This document shows positions 38,702-48,519 of a DNA stretch of 64,000 bases, one piece after another. The translations under genes were made by a program, and so were the position numbers. Under the pieces are notes generated by a model. That model was not told the origin of the DNA. It was given only the letters and a program-made list of their open reading frames with translations, and did no database searches. The DNA is from a virus, in IMG/VR virus record IMGVR_UViG_3300027816_000052, positions 126,480 to 190,479 of that record; one strand, written 5' to 3'. Position 1 is the stretch's first letter. Every line of letters starts with the position of its first letter.

Positions 38702-39460
38702 ATGAAAATTATAATAACAGAAAGTCAACTTAAATATTTATATAATTTAACTGAAAGTGGTGGCATTACGTCAAAATCTAGAGTATGGACACCTATTGTT
38801 ATGAAATTTTTAGATACTGAGGAAGATAAGATTATAATTTTGGGTAAAGATTACCCAGAACAATATAAAGATTTTCCAATTGATAAAATGGTTGTTACTT
38901 TAAATGGAATACCACATTATGATGAACAAAAATCAGGTTATGATAAAAAAACAGGTTTATATACCGTTTATATAACAATTAATAGTAGCGTTTCTTTTAT
39001 CCAACATGAATTTAAACACGCATATCAAGACTTAATGCGTTATTTAAATAAATCAAAACCATTTAAAGAAAGTAATTTTATTAAAGATTTATATACACCA
39101 GATTTTGAAAAATTTGTAATAAATGTTTTTGGTGGTTCAGATAATACACTAGAATTAATTTTATATTATTATTACATTACTTCAAAAGTTGAACAAGACG
39201 CTTATTTAGAAAATATGTATGATGACAGTGAAACACTAAATTCATTTATTAAAGATTTAAATGAAATAAATAACTTTGATTTTAATAAAAATTTATCAGA
39301 AAAAAAATGGAACGAAATAAAGAGTTCTAATATTCCATTTATTAAAAAATTTAAATCAAAGGAAGATTTTGCATCTTATAGCGAAAAACGAATCAAAGGT
39401 GAAATAAACAACTTTAAAAAGAAAATTTATAAAATGAAGGTGGTTCATAATTTAAAATGA
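38702..39460 (+). CDS. Putative zincin metalloprotease with targeting N-terminus
   Basis: A 252-residue protein. The N-terminus MKIIITESQLKYLYNLTE is an LTESDL-like signal ending in L-T-E at residue 18. The HExxH zinc motif is 'QHEFKHAYQD' (His102, Glu103, His106), and a downstream Glu in 'SKVEQDAYLENM' (Glu164) fits the third ligand of gluzincin-type enzymes. The C-terminal third is Lys-rich and helical. The protein could cleave host or phage proteins after delivery or during head maturation. It has no secretion signal for a host pathway. Enzyme class by motif only; substrate unknown. Confidence 0.65.
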   Translation: MKIIITESQLKYLYNLTESGGITSKSRVWTPIVMKFLDTEEDKIIILGKDYPEQYKDFPIDKMVVTLNGIPHYDEQKSGYDKKTGLYTVYITINSSVSFIQHEFKHAYQDLMRYLNKSKPFKESNFIKDLYTPDFEKFVINVFGGSDNTLELILYYYYITSKVEQDAYLENMYDDSETLNSFIKDLNEINNFDFNKNLSEKKWNEIKSSNIPFIKKFKSKEDFASYSEKRIKGEINNFKKKIYKMKVVHNLK

Positions 39461-39651
39461 GTTATTTTCCAAATCCAGTTGTAATCATTTGTGATTATTT
39501 TTTACAGTTAAATGATATTTTTTTAACCAAACACCTTGTACTTTTATCACCTTTCCAAATTTCATTATCCATTTTCTTTTTTTGTATGATAATATGTATT
39601 ACTAAATTTAATTGGGTTACAATGTCAATAATCACCATAAAATTCAATTAA
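39457..39651 (+). CDS. Doubtful 64-aa ORF in the gap before the large baseplate gene
   Basis: The ORF starts at an ATG overlapping the previous stop (ATGA) and encodes a Phe/Ile-rich hydrophobic peptide. The composition looks like the shadow of AT-rich non-coding DNA. On the minus strand a 47-residue ORF ending 'DKSTRCLVKKISFNCKK' also exists. Neither has a good leader or a known family. The 266-base gap otherwise holds only a promoter-like element at 39707. Confidence 0.2.
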   Translation: MSYFPNPVVIICDYFLQLNDIFLTKHLVLLSPFQISLSIFFFCMIICITKFNWVTMSIITIKFN

Positions 39652-39706
39652 TTTATATTTAATTTAATATAAATTGTTGTATGTTTTCTAAAAAAACATC
39701 ATCAAC

Positions 39707-39713
39707 TATTTAT
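39707..39713 (+). promoter_or_regulatory. TATTTA-type element upstream of large baseplate gene
   Basis: TATTTAT 13 nt before the ATG at 39727. It probably serves the long plus-strand run that follows. Confidence 0.45.
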
Positions 39714-39726
39714 CGTTAAAGAAGAA

Positions 39727-42700
39727 ATGGGAAAATCGTATAGGATAAGGACTGAGCTTGGAATTAACAAACAAATACAGGTTAATTTAGAACAGGATTA
39801 TGATTTTCTTGAAATTCTTTCTTTAAAATTTAGACCCGAAGAAATATATCCAAGATCTTGCGCTGATTTTGGAGTAATCACTGGTAGGGTAATAGCAAAT
39901 GGTGGTTACGGTATTCCAAATGCTAAAATTAGCGTATTTGTACCAATATCCGATGAAGACGCTTTAAATCCTGTAATATCAACTTTATATCCTTATAGAA
40001 AAGTTTCTGATGTTAACGAAGACGGATATCGTTATAATCTTTTACCATATATAAAACAACATGCTGGTCATACACCAACAGGAACATTTCCATCCATAAA
40101 TGATGTTTTGGTTGATAATACAGTTATTGAAATATATGACAAATATTATAAATTCACGGTTAAAACAAACGAAAGTGGTGATTATATGATATTTGGAGTA
40201 CCACTTGGTAATCAAACGGTTTTTATGGATTTAGATTTATCGGATATGGGACCATTTTCATTATCGCCACAAGATTTGATAAGAATGGGTCGTGCAACAC
40301 AAACACAAATTGATGGTACTCTTTTTAAAGCATCAGAAAATCTTGATTCATTACCACAAATTGTAAGTGAAGTAATTGAAATATCAGTTGAACCATTTTG
40401 GGGACAAGAAGATTTATGTCAAACCAAAATTCATCGTTTGGATTTCGATTTAAGAAAATTGGGTATTGAGATTGAACCGACATCTGTTTTTATCGGTTCC
40501 ATGATTTCAGATGCTGATAAATATAAGATAAAAAGAAGATGTAAACCAGCATCTGAAGGTGGTGATTTATGTAATTTGGTTGCTGGTCCGGGAGAAATAT
40601 TGGCAATAAGACAAACAATTTTTTTAGATGATAATAATCGACCAGTTTTAGAAGAGTTCAGATTAGAAAACGGTGGTAGAGTAATCGATGAAGACGGTAC
40701 TTGGGTTGTTGATTTACCAATGAATTTGGACTTTGTAACAACAAATGAATTTGGTGAAACGATATTAAGTGCTAATCCATCAATCGGTATTCCAACCTCA
40801 GCAAAATATCGATTTAAAGTTAAATGGCAACAATCTTCTGATTTATCTGAGGGAACAAAAAGAGGTTATTACTTGGTTCCAAATATACGAGAATATGGTT
40901 GGACATCATCAGATGATGACCCAGTACCAACAGCACAAGATACAAATCAACCACCATCAACAATTCCTTTTGATGTTTTAGCATCATATGCTTTTAGTTT
41001 AGATTGGAATGACTATGGTAATACTGGGACGACAATTGGAAATCAAATGATTTTTGATGCAATTAATTGTGTTGATAAGTTTTATGTGTTTAAATACAAA
41101 AAATTATATACAGTATCACAATTAATTGACCAATACCATAATGGTACTGGTAAACAAAGATTTATTGGAATAAAAGAAATTACTGATACGAGATGTGAAA
41201 GCGAAAATAATAAGTTTCCAACCACAGATGGTGTAAGAAATACTAATTTATTTTATACGATATCATCAATATTTTTATTGATTATTTATTTTTTAATTTT
41301 TGGTTTATTAATACCGATTCATTTAATAGCATTCATTTCACGATTATTTTGTAGAATTTATAATTCAATAATCATACCAGCATGTAGATTATTAAGAAGT
41401 TTAGGTTTAAGAAGAAAACCATGTCCAGAACCAATCGAGTGTAAAGATATTTTAACCCTTAGATTACCGATGTTAACATATCCAGATTGTTCATTATGTG
41501 AAGATTGTAAATCGGATGTAACAGATAGTAATTCAGCGGTAAATGATGAAGTCCCCGGAATTGAAGATGTGGGCAATACGGGGCTGTTGTTGGCACCAAT
41601 AGATGTTACATCGGTTAATTTAAACACACCATGCCTCACCCAAGGCGATGTTGTTGATCAAAATGTTGCATTGGTTTTACAAGCCGGTAGATATTTTGGG
41701 CAACCAACTAATTCAATAACTGGAAATGCACAAGATTCTTTTAATAGTCCTTGGAGACATACATCTATGTACATAAATCGAATTGACACCGTAATTGGCT
41801 TAGGTTCTTATCTTGGGGAAGATAGGTATTTTGCATGTGAGTTACCATTTGCTGAAAAAATTAATTTATTTAATACTAAAGCAAAATATTTTGATGGTGA
41901 TTTTGGCGGTTCATTTGTTAACGGTGGTATTGGTGGTGCAAACCAAATTAAAGTTTATGTTGAACCTAATTTAAATAATAGTGCAACAACTTACCACTTA
42001 GATAATACATATATTTTAATTGTTGATCCAGAAACTTTAGAAAATTATACGCAGGGTAGATTAGTTTCTTTTCAAGACTTTTTACTATCAAACGATTTTA
42101 ATGTAACAGGAAATTCAGGTAATTCGATTATTGGTTCTGGAAATACTGGATTAACACAAATTAATGTAACTTATGCTAATCCGCAAGACACACCTCTCGT
42201 TTTAAATCCAACACCTTTATCAACAACATATAATGTTAATTTTACCGAAGGAAGTCCAGAATATAAATACCCAACAGATATTGAGTATTTCCAAGTAATA
42301 ACCGGAATGACATATACCGAATTTATGTCAAAAGTTAATCCAAGTGGAGTTAATGATTTAGCATCAAGATATCTTAATTACATAGTTAACATTAAGCGTT
42401 CTCGTAAGTTATTTACACCTCTAACACAACTCGGTTTCCCGCCATATAATTTTACGACTTTATTACCAGTTGATTCGTCTTGCCCCCCAATTCAACCATA
42501 CGGAAATTTATCAATTTGTGATAATACAATAACGGATGTTTGTTCTTTAAGTGCAATAACAGCATTCAATAATTACCAAAATTTTGGTGTTATTATTTTA
42601 AATAGAGGTGTTGATGTTAACACTGAAAGGGTTAATATTAGCTATGATTTAAGTAGAATTTTCGGTTATACCACGTATACAGACAATAATATTGTAAACG

Positions 42701-44841
42701 GAAACTATAAACTTAATGTTCCAATACAACCAAATTATCGATTAGCAAATCATAATAATCTATCAAATAATGCAAATGATGGGGATTATTTTAATAGATT
42801 TATATATTATCCATCATACAATACAGATTTTAATACCTCCTTTAGTTCTTATACAACAAATTTACACACATATTATTCTTCATTAGATTTATCATCGGTA
42901 ACATCAAATTTCACAGTTAATAATAATTATCCTTGGACGCAATTAACTGTTGGACATATTACTGTTGCTGCTGGTAGCCAATTAGAGCTAAGAACCGGTG
43001 GTCCAATCAGTTCAGCTTTTATTGGTTGTGGTGGTTATTTTGAAACAACATTCGGCGGTAGTGATATTGGTGAATATATTGAGGGTGGTTCTTATACTTA
43101 CCAAAGACCTGAAGGTTATTTTGTCTATGATCAAAATTGTGTATCAACACCCTCATCCCCCAATGCGAATAATTGCGATAATAACGAGGAAACCTTTATT
43201 TATTTTGCACCAAAATATGATTCCGGTAACACACTAACTGTATCAGCATCAACTAGATTGGTATTTAGGTCCGATAGATTGCCAACATCAACTAATCTAG
43301 ATCAGGATTTTGTTTATTTTGGCTTATTCGGTAATCAAAATAATTCTGCTCCGGGACAGCAAAATAATAACTTCTTTATTTATCTTTATGGTGAGGATTC
43401 AACAGGTGAAGGAATTGGTCAACCTTGGTTAGATAGTGCTGTGGATGTTGAAGTTACAAGTGATGTTGATGGTAATACTATATCTGACACTCAAGATGAT
43501 TATGATAATAATTCGGGTGGTCCAAATATTAGTGGTATAATTAATTCATTAAGTTGTGAATCATTGGTTGATTTAAGTTGTTATCAGAATGGAACACCAG
43601 CAACTCTTTCGGAAACAGCATCAACAGATAATTGTAATAGGACCGGACCAAATATTGCAGTAGACAATGGTTGTTATATTTTAGTAAAAAGAGCAATACT
43701 TGATTTAAATCCTCTCCAAGAAAACAATGATTTTGCACAATTAGGTGAGTGGGTTGGTAGATTAAGACTAAATTTAGGTGCGTGTTTAGGCGTTATCTCT
43801 CATACATTCGTTAATTCATGGGTAAATGGTGTATTATATCATTTTGCAATTAAAAATAATAGATTTTTTGATAACCAAAATAATCAACCATATTCATTAT
43901 ATTGCTCAGATGTGGTTATTTTAGACCCAAACACAAATAACTATTATTATCGCTCATCACCTTATAATACGACTTTTAATCAATTTATTGGTAAATCTAC
44001 AATTAATTCAGTACAAGATAAAAATTTATTATATCCCACAACAATTATGGATTTAGGACCATTAAATTCATACACAAATGAACTTATTTATGGTCCCGAA
44101 TATGAAGGTTATGTCGCAAATAAATTAAAACCAACATCATATCAAGATGTTACAGAAATATTACAATTATTTTTCTTAAGTAGATTAACTAACGCTAATT
44201 CATTAGCATTAGCTTTGGGTGTTGGACAAAATTCTGGCGTTGCTGCATTATTTAAAAATCAAAGAGGTGATAGTAAAAAAAGAATTGATGGTGATTATGC
44301 ACAGTCAATTCAAATTAATAGCCAATTTGGTGTATTTGAGTTTTCTCCAGACCAATACAATAATTCGGATATTTACTTTGGCGGAAATGCCGATGGTGGG
44401 TTATTAGGTATTTTCTTTGATGGTGATAACCAAAATAGAGATTTAATCTCACCGAGAAGACTCATTTTTAGTGAATCCCCATTAGTAGGTCAACAAATAC
44501 CCATTTTTACTCAAAAAGTTCCATATTACAAATGGTACATAGAACCAAACACATCATTGATTTTTGGTAATCAAAATAATGATTGGTCTATGTCTATAGG
44601 TTCACATCCATATCAATTATTGGATAGAATATCTTCAGACTTTTTTAGAGGTAACGCTAATAGTGCGGAAGAATCATATAGAGGTTTTATAACAAATGTT
44701 AATCCATCTGGAACTAATATTTCGTTACTTGGTAGTAGCGGACCAAACCCAACAATAATTGGCGGTCCTTGGTATTTTTATTTTGGTTTAAAGAATGCGG
44801 CAACAGCAATCGATAAATTCTACTTAAAATATGTTGAATAA
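39727..44841 (+). CDS. Large baseplate/virion protein with internal hydrophobic segment, 1704 aa
   Basis: Starts MGKSYRIRTELGINKQIQVNL. The N-terminal 500 residues include carboxypeptidase-regulatory-like beta domains ('VITGRVIANGGYGIPNAKISVFVP', 'FTVKTNESGDYMIFGVPLG', quoted in part). Residues about 508-555 are strongly hydrophobic ('SSIFLLIIYFLIFGLLIP' and 'HLIAFISRLFCRIYN'), enough for one or two transmembrane helices. A Cys-rich stretch follows (about 560-600: CPEPIEC ... CSLCEDC). The C-terminal 1000 residues are Asn/Thr/Tyr-rich beta structure. The position after gp6 suggests a gp7-like wedge or peripheral baseplate protein, and the hydrophobic segment might enter the host membrane. Role inferred from context. 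Confidence 0.55.
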   Translation: MGKSYRIRTELGINKQIQVNLEQDYDFLEILSLKFRPEEIYPRSCADFGVITGRVIANGGYGIPNAKISVFVPISDEDALNPVISTLYPYRKVSDVNEDGYRYNLLPYIKQHAGHTPTGTFPSINDVLVDNTVIEIYDKYYKFTVKTNESGDYMIFGVPLGNQTVFMDLDLSDMGPFSLSPQDLIRMGRATQTQIDGTLFKASENLDSLPQIVSEVIEISVEPFWGQEDLCQTKIHRLDFDLRKLGIEIEPTSVFIGSMISDADKYKIKRRCKPASEGGDLCNLVAGPGEILAIRQTIFLDDNNRPVLEEFRLENGGRVIDEDGTWVVDLPMNLDFVTTNEFGETILSANPSIGIPTSAKYRFKVKWQQSSDLSEGTKRGYYLVPNIREYGWTSSDDDPVPTAQDTNQPPSTIPFDVLASYAFSLDWNDYGNTGTTIGNQMIFDAINCVDKFYVFKYKKLYTVSQLIDQYHNGTGKQRFIGIKEITDTRCESENNKFPTTDGVRNTNLFYTISSIFLLIIYFLIFGLLIPIHLIAFISRLFCRIYNSIIIPACRLLRSLGLRRKPCPEPIECKDILTLRLPMLTYPDCSLCEDCKSDVTDSNSAVNDEVPGIEDVGNTGLLLAPIDVTSVNLNTPCLTQGDVVDQNVALVLQAGRYFGQPTNSITGNAQDSFNSPWRHTSMYINRIDTVIGLGSYLGEDRYFACELPFAEKINLFNTKAKYFDGDFGGSFVNGGIGGANQIKVYVEPNLNNSATTYHLDNTYILIVDPETLENYTQGRLVSFQDFLLSNDFNVTGNSGNSIIGSGNTGLTQINVTYANPQDTPLVLNPTPLSTTYNVNFTEGSPEYKYPTDIEYFQVITGMTYTEFMSKVNPSGVNDLASRYLNYIVNIKRSRKLFTPLTQLGFPPYNFTTLLPVDSSCPPIQPYGNLSICDNTITDVCSLSAITAFNNYQNFGVIILNRGVDVNTERVNISYDLSRIFGYTTYTDNNIVNGNYKLNVPIQPNYRLANHNNLSNNANDGDYFNRFIYYPSYNTDFNTSFSSYTTNLHTYYSSLDLSSVTSNFTVNNNYPWTQLTVGHITVAAGSQLELRTGGPISSAFIGCGGYFETTFGGSDIGEYIEGGSYTYQRPEGYFVYDQNCVSTPSSPNANNCDNNEETFIYFAPKYDSGNTLTVSASTRLVFRSDRLPTSTNLDQDFVYFGLFGNQNNSAPGQQNNNFFIYLYGEDSTGEGIGQPWLDSAVDVEVTSDVDGNTISDTQDDYDNNSGGPNISGIINSLSCESLVDLSCYQNGTPATLSETASTDNCNRTGPNIAVDNGCYILVKRAILDLNPLQENNDFAQLGEWVGRLRLNLGACLGVISHTFVNSWVNGVLYHFAIKNNRFFDNQNNQPYSLYCSDVVILDPNTNNYYYRSSPYNTTFNQFIGKSTINSVQDKNLLYPTTIMDLGPLNSYTNELIYGPEYEGYVANKLKPTSYQDVTEILQLFFLSRLTNANSLALALGVGQNSGVAALFKNQRGDSKKRIDGDYAQSIQINSQFGVFEFSPDQYNNSDIYFGGNADGGLLGIFFDGDNQNRDLISPRRLIFSESPLVGQQIPIFTQKVPYYKWYIEPNTSLIFGNQNNDWSMSIGSHPYQLLDRISSDFFRGNANSAEESYRGFITNVNPSGTNISLLGSSGPNPTIIGGPWYFYFGLKNAATAIDKFYLKYVE

Positions 44842-46622
44842 TGGAAAGTAGAAACAACACAACCGTGGTTTTAGGTTCATTGCGATATAAATCAGCAATT
44901 GATACAGATATATCATTAATTCCGCCATTTGAACAAAAACAGAAAGAATTATTAGAAACAAATAGAAATTCAGCAATTAGTTTAAATCAAATTTTTGATA
45001 ATGAAAGACAACAATCAACAAATTTTAGATTTACATTTAATGTTAAGTTTTTATACGAGAACGACTTAATTGGTAGAACTGATTATGACCCATTTTTAAA
45101 TAATTTATATTATGTTAATAATACATATCAATCAGCATGGAGCGGTTATCCCCAGAATATTGAATTTGATTTAATTAGAAATGATATCAATAATGCGCAT
45201 ATTAACTTTATTAGTAAAAGTGCGTCAACATATAATTGGAATTATTTTTTAAGTTATGGTTATAGTAACGACCAATCAACAACTTTACAATATGTTGATT
45301 CCACAAACACAATAACTTGGACCGCTGGTGATGGTATTCCTGTTTTTATCGCAAGAAGCGAAATTAACGGAACTAATGTTATCCAGTTTAGAACATTTGT
45401 TAACCATAATTTAACCGCTGGTGAGTTTGTTATGTTAAATGGTTTACAGAATCAAAATGAGTTTGTTTTTAATGGAACGAATATCTATGAAGTTTATTCA
45501 TTAGGAAACGGTGAGTTTGCATCAGATGAAAAAATATTTAATGTTATTGATGTTGGGTATTCATTATCGTTGTTTAATACGCAAACCGCTTTATTTAAGC
45601 GTGTATTGGACCCAAATAATATAAATGAAACAACTTCAAAATATTACATAAGAAAAAATAAAATATTAACCAATTTAGATGATTTAACGTTAACATATAA
45701 TGGTTATCAAAATAACTCATTTAAAGATGTTAAAAAATATGAGTTTAGTGCGTTAACTCCAAATTTGGAAAGTAGAATCAGTATTAGAAATACAAATAGA
45801 ACATACAACGTAACGAACGCGAATGATTTAAATATTTCAGGATTAACTGATAATAATGGTAAACCTGTAAGTGAAATCTTTTTAACGTTTATTCATAAAG
45901 GTTATATGGGTTGGTTTAACTATCCAAATATAGCTTTACCACCACAAACACAAACAACCCCCTCAGCATTAAAAAAAGGTTGGTATTTTAACATAACAAA
46001 TAATACCATTAATAGCTGGTGGGAAAATACAAATACGTTGTCGGATACAAATATTCCAACTGAGTGGTATTCAGATAGTACAAATGCTTATTATTTTTTC
46101 TATAATAAAACATTAAATATAGGTGATATTATTGACGGTGATTTTTGTGAATACAATGATTTCGAACAAAAAGAAAATATTATTTCAGAACATTATCATA
46201 AAATAAAATACAATCCAAATTTATTTGATGTTTCTTTAGGTAATCAAATAAACCAAAACAATTTACCCGGTTATTATTATCAAGCGCATTTTCCATGTAA
46301 AATAAGAGCTTTTTCACCTTATATTGAAACAGGAACAAATAATTCTAGCACATTTTTTGAGTCAACAACTAATTACTCTGGATACACCGCTGTTGATATA
46401 CCACCATATAGTTTCTACTCAACATTCATGCAAGAATGGAGATGGAGAGATGTATATACTTATGGTTATATTGATGCTGATGAAGTTGGTGTAGATTTTC
46501 CATTTTTAAATAAAACACATTATCCATATAATTCAATATTCTTCAGATTAATACCTGACCAAGCAAATTATTTAGGATATTCAAATGTAATTATAGACCC
46601 AGTAATTGATGAGTGTGAATAA
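44841..46622 (+). CDS. Virion structural protein, 593 aa
   Basis: Starts MESRNNTTVVLGSLRYKSAIDTD. The ATG overlaps the stop of the large baseplate protein, so the two are translationally coupled. It is Asn/Tyr/Ser-rich, with a Trp-rich C-terminal half (e.g. YMGWFNYPN, SWWENTNT), and resembles beta-structured baseplate periphery proteins. No specific family recognised. The next gene overlaps its end by 14 nt. Position in a baseplate-to-fibre run supports a structural role (gp8-like or fibre-connecting), but there is no direct evidence for that name. Confidence 0.5.
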   Translation: MESRNNTTVVLGSLRYKSAIDTDISLIPPFEQKQKELLETNRNSAISLNQIFDNERQQSTNFRFTFNVKFLYENDLIGRTDYDPFLNNLYYVNNTYQSAWSGYPQNIEFDLIRNDINNAHINFISKSASTYNWNYFLSYGYSNDQSTTLQYVDSTNTITWTAGDGIPVFIARSEINGTNVIQFRTFVNHNLTAGEFVMLNGLQNQNEFVFNGTNIYEVYSLGNGEFASDEKIFNVIDVGYSLSLFNTQTALFKRVLDPNNINETTSKYYIRKNKILTNLDDLTLTYNGYQNNSFKDVKKYEFSALTPNLESRISIRNTNRTYNVTNANDLNISGLTDNNGKPVSEIFLTFIHKGYMGWFNYPNIALPPQTQTTPSALKKGWYFNITNNTINSWWENTNTLSDTNIPTEWYSDSTNAYYFFYNKTLNIGDIIDGDFCEYNDFEQKENIISEHYHKIKYNPNLFDVSLGNQINQNNLPGYYYQAHFPCKIRAFSPYIETGTNNSSTFFESTTNYSGYTAVDIPPYSFYSTFMQEWRWRDVYTYGYIDADEVGVDFPFLNKTHYPYNSIFFRLIPDQANYLGYSNVIIDPVIDECE

Positions 46623-47385
46623 ATTTAAAATAGCATTTGATAGTAGAGACCAAGAAATTAATCTTCGGTTTAATTCTGATTGGGAATATAATGGATTAGA
46701 TGATGGTTATTCAGTTTATGAAGCTGGCGCTATTGAACGTTCAATAAACCCACCAGTTGATTTTGAAGTTAGTAGATTTTCAAATGATTTTTATTTGGAA
46801 GATGGAGAACAAAAAACAGAAATTAATTATGAATTTAATTTTTATAATCAAATAAATAGTACATACTACAGTAGTTATGTCCAATCCAATTTATTTACAC
46901 CACAAGAATGTTATTATAATTCAAATTCATTTAGTAAATCATTTTTTAAACTGGATTTTTATGATTTTAGCGCATCAACAGAACAAAAAAACTACATTAC
47001 AATAATTTTACCAACACAACAAGGACTAACACAATCAGCACTTATTGGTAATAATTCCGTTAATATAAAAAAACCAGTCTTTCCATTAGATTTTATTGGT
47101 GACAAAGAAGGGTTTTTTATTTATTGGTTAAAAAATAGAGATTATCTTAATATTGATACATTTTATATGTCAGCAAAGTTTTTTGACGCTAAAAATGGAA
47201 GATTTGTTAGACTCATAAATAAACAATTAACAAATATTACAAATTTTAATCCTGATGAGTATTTTTATTATAAGGTGAAGTTAGATTATCCAACACAAAC
47301 ATATAGAGTATATGATTATTGGACTCAAAATAGAGTTGGAGATTCCTTAACACCCATAAAATGGTTTGAATATATTAATCCATAA
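46609..47385 (+). CDS. Virion structural protein, 258 aa
   Basis: The start is the ATG at 46609; an in-frame TTG at 46606 is less likely. It begins MSVNKFKIAFDSRDQEINLRF. It is rich in Asn, Tyr, Phe and Ser, with a mostly beta pattern and a C-terminal 'YFYYKVKLDYPTQTYRVYDYW'. It overlaps the preceding gene by 14 nt, and the next gene begins on its final base. No known family recognised. It is probably a small baseplate or fibre adaptor in this tightly packed structural operon. Confidence 0.5.
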   Translation: MSVNKFKIAFDSRDQEINLRFNSDWEYNGLDDGYSVYEAGAIERSINPPVDFEVSRFSNDFYLEDGEQKTEINYEFNFYNQINSTYYSSYVQSNLFTPQECYYNSNSFSKSFFKLDFYDFSASTEQKNYITIILPTQQGLTQSALIGNNSVNIKKPVFPLDFIGDKEGFFIYWLKNRDYLNIDTFYMSAKFFDAKNGRFVRLINKQLTNITNFNPDEYFYYKVKLDYPTQTYRVYDYWTQNRVGDSLTPIKWFEYINP

Positions 47386-48506
47386 TGGAAGAAAATACGA
47401 TATATATAAAAATTTCTCCTGAGGTTTTATTAACAAACGACACAACTGTTACTTATAGTGGGGGTACCGCTCAAGTTTTTTCTTCCATGACCCAAATGTT
47501 GAGTGGTGGAACAAATGGTAGTTCTTTATATACCGATATGACTTTACCCGTTTATTTAAATCAAAATTTTGAAGATATTGGTTATTATAGCACATGGGAT
47601 GGTGATATAATACAGAAAGAAATTTTAAATAACTTCATATATTCTGCTGATTCAGCGGATACAACATTTAATACAATTTGTGTATACAATACATCGGATG
47701 TTCAGTTCAACACTTTTTTAGTAAATCAAAATACAACATATACAATTAATTGGGGCGATGGGACACCAACACAACCGATTAATATTTTTTCACCCTTAAG
47801 TAGTTGTCATTTTTATGCATCAAGTGGAAATTATCAAATAACATTAACTTCTTTAAATATTTTTGGGGTTATTGAAACAACTAGAAATATAGTAATACCT
47901 TTAAATCAATCTCCAATTAGTTCAAACCCATCCGGAACGGTATTATTTGATGTTACGACAGGTTCTTGGACAGCAACACCAGCGTCTTATGATTTTATTT
48001 ATGATTATGATGCAAATAATTCTGTTGCAGAACAAATCTCAATCCCAAATTATATTTCATCACCATTTGCAATAACTGGTTATACTTATTCTAGAATTAA
48101 TGATTTAGCTCGTTATGGTTCAAATCCATTCGCGCCCGGACCTGTATTTTTAGGTGGTGAACAAATTGGTAGTATTGATTGTAATCCGTGTCTTGATGGG
48201 AGTACTGGATACACAATTGGAACAGGTGTAACTCAGTCAGTACAATTTTTTGATTTACCCGATGGATCAACAATTTATAGCGGATTAAGCAGTGGGTTAA
48301 TTGCTGAATGGTTGCTTGAGGAACCAATTGTAAAAGAAGAACACCTTCTTAAGATTTCTATGCAACCAGAAGTACAATCTAATATATTTATTGAGAGAGG
48401 AAAAAATTCTGCGTATGAAAGAATACAAAGAATAGGTGAAGTTGATAATCTTGGTGATTTAGAAAAATATGGTTATGGATTTTTTAATGTGGTAAAAATA
48501 AACTAA
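47385..48506 (+). CDS. Tail protein with PKD-like domain, 373 aa
   Basis: Starts MEENTIYIKISPEVLLTND. A PKD-like domain is visible around residues 110-170: 'TYTINWGDGTPTQPINI' with the WGDGT loop, then 'SSCHFYASSGNYQITLTS' as the paired strand. PKD domains are immunoglobulin-like adhesion modules common on bacterial and phage surfaces. The C-terminal part (about 290-373) is a mixed domain ending 'DLEKYGYGFFNVVKIN'. The protein probably forms a short tail appendage or fibre adaptor. The chain of overlapping genes with 44841 and 46609 indicates co-expression. Confidence 0.55.
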   Translation: MEENTIYIKISPEVLLTNDTTVTYSGGTAQVFSSMTQMLSGGTNGSSLYTDMTLPVYLNQNFEDIGYYSTWDGDIIQKEILNNFIYSADSADTTFNTICVYNTSDVQFNTFLVNQNTTYTINWGDGTPTQPINIFSPLSSCHFYASSGNYQITLTSLNIFGVIETTRNIVIPLNQSPISSNPSGTVLFDVTTGSWTATPASYDFIYDYDANNSVAEQISIPNYISSPFAITGYTYSRINDLARYGSNPFAPGPVFLGGEQIGSIDCNPCLDGSTGYTIGTGVTQSVQFFDLPDGSTIYSGLSSGLIAEWLLEEPIVKEEHLLKISMQPEVQSNIFIERGKNSAYERIQRIGEVDNLGDLEKYGYGFFNVVKIN

Positions 48507-48519
48507 ATAATGATTTAAA

